DNA of 64,000 bases from Novosphingobium sp. Rr 2-17 (GTDB lineage Bacteria; Pseudomonadota; Alphaproteobacteria; Sphingomonadales; Sphingomonadaceae), in NCBI RefSeq assembly GCF_000272475.1, contig NZ_AKFJ01000118.1, positions 62,001 to 126,000 of the forward strand. The letters run 5' to 3'. The first letter of the stretch is position 1. Each line of letters opens with the position of its first letter. Shown here piece by piece: positions 51,675-60,473 of the stretch. The translations under genes were made by a program, and so were the position numbers. A model generated the notes under the pieces. The model was not told where the DNA came from. It worked only from the letters and a program-made list of their open reading frames with translations, and ran no database searches.

Positions 51675-53873
51675 ATGAAGCGCATTGGTTTTATGCTGTC
51701 GACCTCATTGCTGAGCTGCGCCATCGCCGCGCAGCCGGCGCTGGCCCAAAGCACCGCCGGTTCCGCAACGCCATCGGCCTCAGGCCAGGCGGACGAAAGC
51801 GGCCAACAATTGCAGGACATTATCGTCACGGCGGAACGCCGAACCAGCACGGCCCAGAAAACGGCGGCTTCGGTCAGCGTCCGTTCGGGCACTGAAATGC
51901 TGGAGCGGGGCCGTTACGAACTCAAGAACATCCTGGAAGACGTGCCCGGCGTCGTCGGTGGGGCCGCGACCAGCACCAATTCATCGAGCGGTGGCGGTTC
52001 GGACAATCCGGCGGCTGGCCTTACCATACGCGGCATTCAGTCCAACTCGGGTGCGGGTGGCAGCATCACCTCCACGGCTGCTTCGGCAGCCATCTACGTC
52101 GACGATGTCTACAACGGCATCGGTGGCGGTTATGACATCGATCGCGTCGAGGTGCTGCGCGGGCCGCAAGGCACTCTTTACGGGCGTAGCGCGACCGCCG
52201 GCGTTGTCGCCATTCATACCCAGGCACCTGATACTACCACCGTGTCTGCGCAGGGAACGGCGGAATTCGGCAACTACAATCTGATCCACATCGCGGGCGG
52301 CGTGAATGTGCCGGTCATTCAGGATAAGCTGGCGGTGCGGGTTTCCGGCAACTTGTACGAGCGAGACGGTTATTATTCGGCCGACGGCGATGCGCGGTCC
52401 AGCAAGTCACTGCGCGCCAAGGCGCTGTGGACGCCCACGGACAATTTTTCCGCGCTGGTAGGATACGCTCAGGAATACAACGTGACCCATTCCGGCGGCC
52501 TTTCGATCACGCAGACCGATCCTGCCGGTGACTATATCTATCAGACGCAGGACTACGCCCCGGCGAAAAACCACTTCCGTCAGTATTGGGCGAATTTCCA
52601 ACTCGACCTAGGCGCGGTGGCCGTGACGTACATTCCGGCCTATCGCACCTGGTTCCAGGATGCGACGCTGTATGGGCGCGGTGTGTTCAATTCGAACCAG
52701 ACGATCTATACGCCCAAAGACAACTTCATGACCCACGAATTTAGAATTCGTAGCAATGACAGTGATTCCAAGTTGAAGTGGCAGGCCGGTTTTCTGTATT
52801 ATCGCAACTACCTTGAAAATACGAACAACCTCTATAGCCTGGATTTGAACAACTTCATCTTCAAGTCCACGTCGCAAAAGACGACGACGGCTGCGGGCGC
52901 CTTTGCCGAAGCGACGTACTCCTTCACGCCGGAGACACGCCTGACCGGTGGCATTCGTTACGACTATACTCGGATCCGCAACCTCGGCGACTACACCAGC
53001 ATAACTGGCGAAACCAAGTCGCTCACGGGCGACGAGGGCCTGCGCACGTTCAACAACGTGACCTACAAGGCGCGGTTGGAGCATGACCTCACCCCGCAGA
53101 ACTTGATCTATGCATCGATCTCAACCGGTTTTTCGCCAGGCGACGTTACCTTGACGACCGACGCTGACTCCAAGCCGGTGGCGCAGACCTTGAAGGCGCA
53201 GACCCTGACTGCCTACGAGATCGGCACCAAGAACCGGTTTCTGGGCAACAAGCTGCAAGTCAACCTGACCGCGTTCTACTACGACTATGGCGGTTATCAG
53301 ACCGCCGGCGTCAATATCACGCCTGACACGCCGCTCAACCAGACTTACGCGACTTTGTCCTCCCCGGTTAAATCCTACGGCGGCGAACTGGAAGTGCAGG
53401 CCCGACCTTGGGAAAACGGCACGTTTAGCTTCAATGCGGCCTATACCCATGCGCGATACGGCGGTTTCGGCGAATACCAGTACTTGTTCTCAAAGGACGA
53501 GATTCCCAATGTGCCGGCCTTTCAGGGCAGCGCCGCCTACGACCATCATATCCCCATCGGCGAAGCCAGCCTGATGCTGCATGGCGACCTGCGCTACTTC
53601 ACCCACTACGATACGATGTCCATTCCGGAAGCATGGGCTGACCAGGGCGGGGAGGCCTACATCCGGGTTCCGGCCAGAGCGATCGCCAACCTCAGCGCAA
53701 GCCTGGCGTTCGGCTCGAAATATTCGATCACCGCCTACGTCCGCAACGTCGCCGATACCCGCTACCGCCCGAACAACTGGATCGTCACGAGTACGGGAGG
53801 GGCGTTTGCCGGTACCGGCAACAACTTGAGCGATCCGCGCACCTACGGCTTGGTCCTGAACGTCAAATACTGA
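51675..53873 (+). CDS. TonB-dependent outer-membrane receptor
   Basis: About 732 residues. A signal peptide (MKRIGFMLSTSLLSCAIAAQPALAQ), a TonB-box-like IIVTAERR, a plug domain (SVRSGTEMLERG ... NILEDVPGVVGG, VEVLRGPQGTLYGRSA) and a 22-strand-type barrel ending in TYGLVLNVKY. It belongs to the class common in sphingomonads for energy-driven uptake of larger nutrients, not clearly siderophore-specific. The start at 51675 has GGGGGAG upstream. Its neighbours suggest that its cargo feeds the catabolic operons to the right (inference). Confidence 0.92.
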   Translation: MKRIGFMLSTSLLSCAIAAQPALAQSTAGSATPSASGQADESGQQLQDIIVTAERRTSTAQKTAASVSVRSGTEMLERGRYELKNILEDVPGVVGGAATSTNSSSGGGSDNPAAGLTIRGIQSNSGAGGSITSTAASAAIYVDDVYNGIGGGYDIDRVEVLRGPQGTLYGRSATAGVVAIHTQAPDTTTVSAQGTAEFGNYNLIHIAGGVNVPVIQDKLAVRVSGNLYERDGYYSADGDARSSKSLRAKALWTPTDNFSALVGYAQEYNVTHSGGLSITQTDPAGDYIYQTQDYAPAKNHFRQYWANFQLDLGAVAVTYIPAYRTWFQDATLYGRGVFNSNQTIYTPKDNFMTHEFRIRSNDSDSKLKWQAGFLYYRNYLENTNNLYSLDLNNFIFKSTSQKTTTAAGAFAEATYSFTPETRLTGGIRYDYTRIRNLGDYTSITGETKSLTGDEGLRTFNNVTYKARLEHDLTPQNLIYASISTGFSPGDVTLTTDADSKPVAQTLKAQTLTAYEIGTKNRFLGNKLQVNLTAFYYDYGGYQTAGVNITPDTPLNQTYATLSSPVKSYGGELEVQARPWENGTFSFNAAYTHARYGGFGEYQYLFSKDEIPNVPAFQGSAAYDHHIPIGEASLMLHGDLRYFTHYDTMSIPEAWADQGGEAYIRVPARAIANLSASLAFGSKYSITAYVRNVADTRYRPNNWIVTSTGGAFAGTGNNLSDPRTYGLVLNVKY

Positions 53874-53896
53874 AAAGGCGATAATCGATTGCTTTG

Positions 53897-53931
53897 GCGG
53901 CGCTATCGGGTTGTGAACCGGGTAGCGCCGC
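53897..53931. terminator. Hairpin between the TonB receptor and the TetR gene
   Basis: GCGGCGCTA (53897-53905) pairs with TAGCGCCGC (53923-53931), with an inner GGTT / AACC pairing. It lies between two converging genes, so a shared terminator is likely, though T-runs are weak on both sides. Confidence 0.55.
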
Positions 53932-53981
53932 TTGGCGTTGAGGATGACAGCATCGGCCCGCTTGCCAGGACGATGGATGGA

Positions 53982-54626
53982 TCAGGACACCAGTGGCGCG
54001 ATCTGCAGCCGGAGGCGCGGCGCGAACCGTTCGTCGAGCATCCGATCGACCTCGGCCCATTCCGCTTCGCGGTTGAGCACGTCGAAAAAGACGGCGCGGA
54101 CATTGGCGGCAAGTTGCGAAGCATTGAGATCGGCCGGTAACTCGCCCTGGGCCATGGCCCGTTCGATGGACATAAGGCTCGCGGCATCAAGGGGATCACG
54201 CGGCGCTCCCGTCGCCTGCTCGATCTCCGCTGACGAACTCGTAGCAGCAAGCCGGGCAAAGGGGCGAGCAAGGGTCGGCCGGTCTGCCAACATCACTGCG
54301 GCCTGCCGATAGAAGGTCATCAGACCATCGATCAGGATCGCGGAATCTTGTCGTTCGACCTCGGCCAGATGCACGGCCAGGTCTTCCCAGACCACCGCGA
54401 GCAGCATCAGTTCCTTGGTCGCAAAGTACGAAAAGATGGTACCTGCCGCGACGCCCGCGCGGGCCGCGATCTCAGACGTTGGTGCCGCCTCGAACCCGGA
54501 TTCGTAGAACACTTCGCGCGCGGCCTCGACGATGAAGCCGCGGCGCTCGGCCTTCATTTGCTGGCGCAATCCGCCAGAGGGTCGTGGGACTGTGCGCAGG
54601 CCGGTGCGCGGGAGGAGTTTCGTCAC
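53982..54626 (-). CDS. TetR/AcrR family regulator
   Basis: 214 residues. The N-terminal DNA-binding helix-turn-helix is typical: [44 protein letters not shown] in outline. The C-terminal ligand domain is not assignable. It is the last gene of the leftward operon that includes the FAH, VOC, cupin, ALDH and Ldh genes, so it likely controls the shared region between that operon and the divergent monooxygenase operon. Confidence 0.88.
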   Translation of the reverse strand: MTKLLPRTGLRTVPRPSGGLRQQMKAERRGFIVEAAREVFYESGFEAAPTSEIAARAGVAAGTIFSYFATKELMLLAVVWEDLAVHLAEVERQDSAILIDGLMTFYRQAAVMLADRPTLARPFARLAATSSSAEIEQATGAPRDPLDAASLMSIERAMAQGELPADLNASQLAANVRAVFFDVLNREAEWAEVDRMLDERFAPRLRLQIAPLVS

Positions 54627-54653
54627 TACGCGTCGGATCTCCTCAGGCGATCG

Positions 54654-55349
54654 TCAATCCACTCGGACGATCAGCGGGGACAGACCCGTGACGGTGGCCG
54701 TCAGCGTATCGCCGCGCGACACCGAGGCGACACCCTCGGGCGTGCCGGTATAGATCAGGTCGCCGGGCTGCAGGGTCCATGCTTTCGACAGATGGGCAAT
54801 GGTTTCTGCGATAGACCAGATCAGCTTGTCGATGGTGCTGGCCTGGCGGACCTCGCCATTGACCGTTAGTTCGATCGCGGCGGCGGCGATGTCGCCCGCT
54901 TGTGCCACAGGCGTGATCGCCGCGATCGGCGCGCTTTCTTCATAGGCCTTGCCGATTTCCCAAGGCCGGCCTTGCGCCTTCATCTCGTTCTGCAAATCGC
55001 GCCGGGTCATGTCGAGGCCGACGGCATAGCCGTAGATGTATTGCAGAGCATCCTCGGGCGCGATGTCCGTGCCCGCCTTGCCGATGGCGACCACCAGTTC
55101 AACTTCGTGATGCAGCTTGTTGGTCAGGCTGGGATACCGAAACGCGGTATCCTGTCCGGTTTCGGCCACCACCAGCGCGTCGGCGGGCTTCATGAAGAAG
55201 AACGGCGGTTCCCGACCGGTAAAGCCCATCTCCTTGGCATGCTCCGCGTAATTACGGCCCACGCAGTAGATGCGATGGACCGCAAAGCGCTCGGCCAGGC
55301 CGACGATGGGAACGCTGATGGTGGGGCAAGGCGCAAAGACGAATGACAT
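54654..55349 (-). CDS. Fumarylacetoacetate hydrolase family protein, fumarylpyruvate-hydrolase-like
   Basis: 231 residues, single FAH domain. The conserved blocks IYCVGRNYAEHAKEMGF, PPFFFMKPADAL, HHEVELVVAIG (metal-binding Glu residues) and PGDLIYTGTPEGV are all present. The N-terminal pattern is close to fumarylpyruvate hydrolase of the gentisate pathway (NagK) but the family also has hydratase and decarboxylase members. It acts on acylpyruvate-type ring-cleavage products. Follows the VOC gene with 17 bases between them. Confidence 0.85.
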   Translation of the reverse strand: MSFVFAPCPTISVPIVGLAERFAVHRIYCVGRNYAEHAKEMGFTGREPPFFFMKPADALVVAETGQDTAFRYPSLTNKLHHEVELVVAIGKAGTDIAPEDALQYIYGYAVGLDMTRRDLQNEMKAQGRPWEIGKAYEESAPIAAITPVAQAGDIAAAAIELTVNGEVRQASTIDKLIWSIAETIAHLSKAWTLQPGDLIYTGTPEGVASVSRGDTLTATVTGLSPLIVRVD

Positions 55350-55366
55350 CGGAAACCCCAGTAACG

Positions 55367-55909
55367 TCAGAAGGTGGACTTGGGAATGGGAGCATTATCG
55401 GTCAGCACCGTTTCGTCCGCGTCGCCATTGTCGCCAGCGTCGGTCCATTCGGGTACGCGGCCCAGCGCTGCCGCCTCGCGCCAGTCGAAGTTGAGCTCGA
55501 TCTTCAGGCCGTTGACCGGCTCGCGCATGAACAACTGGTAGAGCTTGGAATTGTGGGCCTTGCGTTCACTGAATTCGACGCCGTTGCGGGTCAGGCGCTC
55601 GACGAACTGAGCAAGTCCGTCGCAGTTGAAGCACAAATGATCGATGCGGCCCGATCCTGGGGCGCCCGCTGCCGCGTAGTCGATGCCCTCCTGGTCGGAC
55701 GGGGTCTTGAGATAGGTGTTCTGATGCTCGGAATAGCGGGCCTTGCCGATATGGACCACGTCTTGATCGCCGATATAGAGCCAGTAAACGGGAAAGCCGA
55801 ATTCCGGGTGATAGCCATCGCGAAAACCCAGGTTGTCGACGAACCAGTCGCGCGTGGCATCTGGGTCATGGGTCAGTATCAAGGCGTGTTCGAGGAAGCG
55901 CAGTCCCAT
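55367..55909 (-). CDS. VOC superfamily protein (glyoxalase/extradiol dioxygenase fold)
   Basis: About 180 residues, one VOC module. Likely metal ligands are His in LEHALIL, His in RIDHLCFN and Glu in LKIELNFDW, the usual His-His-Glu set. An aromatic-rich middle (FGFPVYWLYIGDQDVVHIG) lines the site. It is half the size of two-domain type I extradiol dioxygenases, so ring cleavage is only one possibility; isomerase or lyase activity is equally open. The start at 55909 gives MGLRFLEHALIL; the frame upstream overlaps the cupin gene. Confidence 0.8.
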   Translation of the reverse strand: MGLRFLEHALILTHDPDATRDWFVDNLGFRDGYHPEFGFPVYWLYIGDQDVVHIGKARYSEHQNTYLKTPSDQEGIDYAAAGAPGSGRIDHLCFNCDGLAQFVERLTRNGVEFSERKAHNSKLYQLFMREPVNGLKIELNFDWREAAALGRVPEWTDAGDNGDADETVLTDNAPIPKSTF

Positions 55910-55932
55910 GGGATATCCAGTTCTGTCTGTGA

Positions 55933-56340
55933 TCAGCGCGCGTGCTCTGCCGAAACGGGATGGGTTTCGCCGGTTTCGACCAAGGTGCGGGTGGCGGCGG
56001 CATTGGCGTAGATCCACAAAATCCGCAGTGGCGCGCTGGACGAACGATTGCGGAAGCGGTGGGCCGCATTGGCAGTGATGAAGGTGGCGTCTCCGGCCTT
56101 CAGCGCGTGTTCTTCCTCGGCGATGTCTAGCCAGGCTTCGCCTGAGAGCAGCACCACGCTTTCTTCGCAGTTGTGCGAATGAAACGGGATCGCTGCATCG
56201 GCGGGGATTTCGGTTATGCCGCTTATGAAGGTAGCGGCGCCGATGCGCGGCGTGACCAGCGGAATGGTCCGCGCGCCATTGCCCCGCTCATACGCGGGCA
56301 AGTCATCTGGGCGAAGGATAGCGAAGGGTGAGTGGGTCAT
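55933..56340 (-). CDS. Small cupin-domain protein
   Basis: 135 residues. Cupin motif 1 is PFHSHNCEESVVLLSGEAWL with two His and Glu ligands, and motif 2 is GDATFITANAAHRFRN with the last His. A single cupin of this size is too short to be gentisate dioxygenase; it could be an isomerase, a small dioxygenase or a ligand sensor. It lies between the VOC and aldehyde dehydrogenase genes in the leftward operon. Confidence 0.82.
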   Translation of the reverse strand: MTHSPFAILRPDDLPAYERGNGARTIPLVTPRIGAATFISGITEIPADAAIPFHSHNCEESVVLLSGEAWLDIAEEEHALKAGDATFITANAAHRFRNRSSSAPLRILWIYANAAATRTLVETGETHPVSAEHAR

Positions 56341-56366
56341 GAAGCTTTCCCGTGATTGTGAACGGC

Positions 56367-57749
56367 TCAGAGCTGGGCCGGTCCAGTCCAGACGGTCTTG
56401 GCGTTGGTGAATTCGTGCACGCCACTGGCGCCCAGTTCACGCCCGTAACCGGAATCCTTGATGCCACCGAAGGGCAGGCGCGGGTCGGACGCACTCATGC
56501 CGTTGACGAACACAGCGCCGGCATTGATCCGCCGCGCGAGGGTGGCGGCGCGGTCGGTATCGCCCGTCCACAAAGAAGCGCTGAGACCATAGTCGGTATC
56601 GTTGGCGAGGCTGATTGCCGCGTCCGCCCCGTCGACCCGCATGATCGCGGCGGCAGGGCCGAAGATCTCCTCACAGCCCGCCTTCATGGTAGGGGTGACG
56701 TGATCGAGCACGGTGGGCGCATAGAAGGCGCCTGCCCCCGCGATGGGCGTCCCCCCGCGCACCAGGCGGGCGCCAGCCGCGATCGACGATGTGATCTGGC
56801 CATGCAATTCGGTCCGCAGCGACGCCTTGGCCATTGGTCCTTGCGTGGTCGCGGCGTCCTGGGGATCGCCCAGAATCAGGCTGTCGACCTCGGCGCAAAA
56901 CGCGTCGACGAAGCGATCGGCGATCCCGGCATCGAGGATGAAACGTTTGGCGGCGATGCAGCTTTGGCCGGTGTTCTGAAAGCGTGATTTCGCGCCGACC
57001 CTGGCGGCTTGCTCGACATCGGCATCATCCAGCACGATGAAAGGGTCCGCGCCGCCCAGTTCCAGGACTTGCTTTTTGAGCGCATGGCCGGCCTGCGCTG
57101 CAATGATCCGACCGACCGGCGTCGATCCGGTGAAGGTGACCGCAGCGATGCGGCGGTCCTGGATGACGGCCTCGGTCGCCGCGCTGCCTATCAGCAGCGT
57201 AGTCACGATCCCGCTGGGCAGACCCGCCCTGGTGACGATGTCCTCAATCGCCAGCGCGCACTGTGGCACGTTGCTGGCGTGCTTGATCGCCAGGCCGTTG
57301 CCGCCGGCCAGGATCGGCGCGGCGGCGCGCATCACTTGCCAGAATGGATAGTTCCACGGCATGATCGCCAGTACGCTGCCGATCGGATCGTAGACGACGC
57401 GGCTGTCGGTGGCGCTGCTGGCGATGATCTGGTCTGATAAGTAATCCGGCGCCGCTTGCGCGTAGTACTCGAAGTTCCAGGCGCATTTTTCGATCTCGGC
57501 CTTCGCTTCGGTCAGCGGTTTACCCATTTCCAGGGTGGCAAGCAGGGCCAGGGAATCGCGTTCGGCGCGCAGCACGGCGGCTACCGCGCGCAAGCCATCC
57601 AGACGCTGCGAAAGCGGGTATGTAGCCCAATCGCGCTGCGCCGTGGCCAGCCGCGCCAGCGCCGCATCCACCGCCCCGTCGTCGAGCGGCGCAAAGCTGT
57701 CCAATTGCTGATCGGTCGCCGGATTTAGCGAGCTGATCCGGACACTCAT
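56367..57749 (-). CDS. NAD(P)-dependent aldehyde dehydrogenase (semialdehyde dehydrogenase type)
   Basis: 460 residues. Visible features: PWNYPFWQVMRAAAP, the cofactor loop FTGSTPVGRIIAAQAG, the Glu block VLELGGADPFIVLDDAD and the catalytic Cys in NTGQSCIAAKRF. The short N-terminus and the sequence resemble succinate-semialdehyde dehydrogenases of the Sad/GabD2 type, distinct from the GabD at 20.8 kb. In this operon it likely oxidises a semialdehyde released from the ring-cleavage product. Start overlaps the Ldh stop (ATGA). Confidence 0.9.
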   Translation of the reverse strand: MSVRISSLNPATDQQLDSFAPLDDGAVDAALARLATAQRDWATYPLSQRLDGLRAVAAVLRAERDSLALLATLEMGKPLTEAKAEIEKCAWNFEYYAQAAPDYLSDQIIASSATDSRVVYDPIGSVLAIMPWNYPFWQVMRAAAPILAGGNGLAIKHASNVPQCALAIEDIVTRAGLPSGIVTTLLIGSAATEAVIQDRRIAAVTFTGSTPVGRIIAAQAGHALKKQVLELGGADPFIVLDDADVEQAARVGAKSRFQNTGQSCIAAKRFILDAGIADRFVDAFCAEVDSLILGDPQDAATTQGPMAKASLRTELHGQITSSIAAGARLVRGGTPIAGAGAFYAPTVLDHVTPTMKAGCEEIFGPAAAIMRVDGADAAISLANDTDYGLSASLWTGDTDRAATLARRINAGAVFVNGMSASDPRLPFGGIKDSGYGRELGASGVHEFTNAKTVWTGPAQL

Positions 57750-58831
57750 CGACGGCTTCCTTCTATTTCGAGAGGAGCGATCCCTAGATCGGCGGCGAGC
57801 TGGTCCAGTTCGCCCAGCAACCCTGTGGAGATCGGGTAGCCAGCGGCTGCATAAGCGCCGCGCTTCGCATGACTTTGTTCGCCTGGAAGCCAGATGCGAT
57901 CGACGCCGGGCAAGCGCTCGCTGTCGCGGATGTCGCGCTCAAGCTGGTCCACCCGCGCCTTGAAGGCGTCCACATCCCCGAATGCGGCCAGGTCGACCAT
58001 TATGATCGTCTGGCCAGTGTTGGTGGGAGTAACGTGGTCGGCGTTGAAATCGACGACGTTGCGGCCCATCGCCGCGCCATTGAGCGTCCCGGCTAGCAAG
58101 CCGAATACCAAGGCCAAGCCATAGCCTTTATGATCGCCGATGGGCAGCAGAAAGCCGTCTTCCGAGCGGGTGGGATCGGTAAGCGGCTGCCCCTGACGGT
58201 CGATCATCCAGCCTACCGGCATTTCGCGACCCGCCTTCGCCCTGGCCTTAACCTTGCCGTAGGCCGCAACGGTGGTGGCCATGTCGAGCACCACCGGTGG
58301 CTCCGCCGCGCCTGGAATCGCTGCGGCGATCGGATTTGTGGAAAGCAACATGTCCATTCCACCCCACGGCGGCAGGTGGTTGGCGTTACCCACTGCAAAG
58401 TACAGTGCGAGCATATCGTGCTCCAACGCCCGCCGGACATAGAGCGAGGCAGGCCCTGCGTGGTTGGAATTGCGCGTTCCGACCCAGGCCACGCCGCATT
58501 CACGCGCCTTGCCGATCGCGATATCGACGGCATGCGAAACGACGAGATGGCCCATTCCATTATCGCCGTCGACTACGGCGGTCGCTGGTCGATCTTCGAC
58601 TATACGCATGATCGGACGAGGGTTCATGCCGGCTGATCGCAGACGCTTGATGTACTGCGGCAGGCGGATGATGCCATGGCCGTCCGAGCCCTGCATATCT
58701 GCCTCTGTCATCAGTTTGGCGACTTGGTCGGCACCTTCGTTTGCAAGCCCTTGGGTAAGCAAGGCGGCCTTGATGAAAGCTTGCGCGCAAGTTGCCGCAA
58801 CGCGTGGTGTGGTTTGGTCTAGGGAAGTCAT
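57746..58831 (-). CDS. Ldh (malate/L-lactate dehydrogenase) family oxidoreductase
   Basis: About 361 residues. The family of NAD(P)-dependent 2-hydroxyacid dehydrogenases without a classical Rossmann fold shows SDGHGIIRLPQYIKRL, WVGTRNSNHAGPAS (catalytic His region), LSTNPIAAAIPG and DHKGYGLALVFGLLAGTL. Members use malate, lactate, sulfolactate, ureidoglycolate or similar. The start at 58831 is a good family match; the frame extends 48 bases further without conserved residues. First gene of the leftward operon. Confidence 0.88.
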   Translation of the reverse strand: MTSLDQTTPRVAATCAQAFIKAALLTQGLANEGADQVAKLMTEADMQGSDGHGIIRLPQYIKRLRSAGMNPRPIMRIVEDRPATAVVDGDNGMGHLVVSHAVDIAIGKARECGVAWVGTRNSNHAGPASLYVRRALEHDMLALYFAVGNANHLPPWGGMDMLLSTNPIAAAIPGAAEPPVVLDMATTVAAYGKVKARAKAGREMPVGWMIDRQGQPLTDPTRSEDGFLLPIGDHKGYGLALVFGLLAGTLNGAAMGRNVVDFNADHVTPTNTGQTIIMVDLAAFGDVDAFKARVDQLERDIRDSERLPGVDRIWLPGEQSHAKRGAYAAAGYPISTGLLGELDQLAADLGIAPLEIEGSRR

Positions 58832-58946
58832 CGCTGGACACGATACGCCCACGCAAACGTGGCTAACCACCTGCTTCAATATTTCGGTTGTATTTGTTGA
58901 TGAGGCAGTTGGTTTCGCCTTTGCCGTTGAGCGAAGGTGGAACCTT

Positions 58947-60473
58947 ATGGGAAGGACGAGAAATTACATGGAATCGGTAGAAGTCTTGATCGTGGGCGCC
59001 GGCCCGGTGGGCGTGACTTTGGGGTGCGAACTTGCGCGGCGGGGGGTAGGCTTCCGGCTGGTCGATCAAGCGACGAGGCCATTCGAGGGCTCTCGGGGAA
59101 AGACGCTTCAGCCACGCACGCTGGAATTGATGGAAGATCTGGGCGTCATTGATCGGGTTCTTGCTCGTGGCGAGCCGACGCCGCCGATCCAGGTATTCTC
59201 ACCCAATGGGGCGGTGGATGTCGAAACATTGTTCGGCGATCGCGTATCGACGCCCTCTACGCCCTTTCCGCGACCATTCACGATCGCCCAGAATCTGACG
59301 GAGGACGCGTTGCGTACGCGTTTGGCGGAGATGGGTGGTGAGATCCACTACGGCACGACCTTGATCGCGCTAAAGCAGGACGAGGCCGGTGTCGTCGCCA
59401 CCCTGGAGACCGAGAGCGGCCTATCGCAAATTCGCGCCGCCTACGTGGTGGGTTGCGATGGCGGTCGCAGCAAAGTGCGTCAGCTTCTGGGCATCGCGTT
59501 CGAGGGGGATACCGATGAAAGCCGGCGCCTCTACGTCGCGGACGTACGCATCGATGGGCTCGGTCGTGAGAGCTGGTACAGCTTTCGCGGACCAGGCGGC
59601 ATGCTCAATCTTTCGCCCCTGGCGACGACCGATCTCTATCAACTGCAAGCATCGATACCGCCGACCGCGCCGGACGAAATCGATATCGAGGCGCTTCAGA
59701 ACATCGTCACCACCCGCAGCCGCCGCGACGACATTCGCATCACCGATATGGCGTGGATGTCGACCTGGCGCATGAATGTGCGACTTGCGGCGAAGTACCG
59801 GGAGGGGCGCGTGTTCTTGGCGGGGGACGCTTGTCACGTCCACTCGCCGGCCGGGGCGCAAGGGCTGAATACCGGCTTCCAGGATGCCTGCAACCTGGCC
59901 TGGAAACTCGCGGCCGTCCTGCGCGGCGCGCCTGCCGATCTCCTATCGAGTTACGAGGAGGAGCGCCGTCCGATCGCCGCCTGGATGCTGGGGCTTACCT
60001 CGGCGCTGGAGGCGCAAGCCTTCGAGAAGAAAGGCTTCCCGACCGATCGGGAGGAAGGCTTTCTCCAACTCGCAATCAACTACCGCGACAGTTCGCTCAC
60101 GGCGGAACACCGCAGGGCACCGGGCGGGGTGGTGGCCGGCGATCGTCTGCCCGATGCGACCGGGCTGGTTGCGCAAGGACAAACATTCCGTTTGTTCGAG
60201 TTGGTCCGTGGGCCGCGGCCCGTCGTCATTGCGGTTGGACAAGGCTGGAATGCCACTTTGGCGGATCTGCGCGCGCGGTATCCGCAGGAGGCATTGGCTA
60301 TCGTCACCATAGCGCCGGGGGGAATCGAGGATAGCAATGGTCACTTCGCAGGCGGCCTGGGGATTGATGGCGACGCGCTAATGGTGGTCAGGCCAGACAA
60401 GTACATCGGCTTTGCTGGCGACCACGAGAGTGCCGGCGAGATTGTCCCTTATTTGGCCAGGTTGCTTGGATGA
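58947..60473 (+). CDS. FAD-dependent aromatic hydroxylase (PheA/TfdB/MhpA group)
   Basis: About 508 residues. The FAD-binding motif is VLIVGAGPVGVTLGCELARRG, the DG motif is VGCDGGRSKVRQLLG, and the GD motif is LAGDACHVHSPAGAQGLNTG followed by DACNLAWKLA. The C-terminal thioredoxin-like domain (GDRLPDATGLV ... RLFELVRGP) is that of phenol/hydroxyphenylpropionate-type monooxygenases. These hydroxylate a phenolic ring using NAD(P)H and O2. Start is either ATG 58947 (GAAGGTGG upstream) or ATG 58968. First gene of the rightward operon. Confidence 0.9.
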   Translation: MGRTRNYMESVEVLIVGAGPVGVTLGCELARRGVGFRLVDQATRPFEGSRGKTLQPRTLELMEDLGVIDRVLARGEPTPPIQVFSPNGAVDVETLFGDRVSTPSTPFPRPFTIAQNLTEDALRTRLAEMGGEIHYGTTLIALKQDEAGVVATLETESGLSQIRAAYVVGCDGGRSKVRQLLGIAFEGDTDESRRLYVADVRIDGLGRESWYSFRGPGGMLNLSPLATTDLYQLQASIPPTAPDEIDIEALQNIVTTRSRRDDIRITDMAWMSTWRMNVRLAAKYREGRVFLAGDACHVHSPAGAQGLNTGFQDACNLAWKLAAVLRGAPADLLSSYEEERRPIAAWMLGLTSALEAQAFEKKGFPTDREEGFLQLAINYRDSSLTAEHRRAPGGVVAGDRLPDATGLVAQGQTFRLFELVRGPRPVVIAVGQGWNATLADLRARYPQEALAIVTIAPGGIEDSNGHFAGGLGIDGDALMVVRPDKYIGFAGDHESAGEIVPYLARLLG

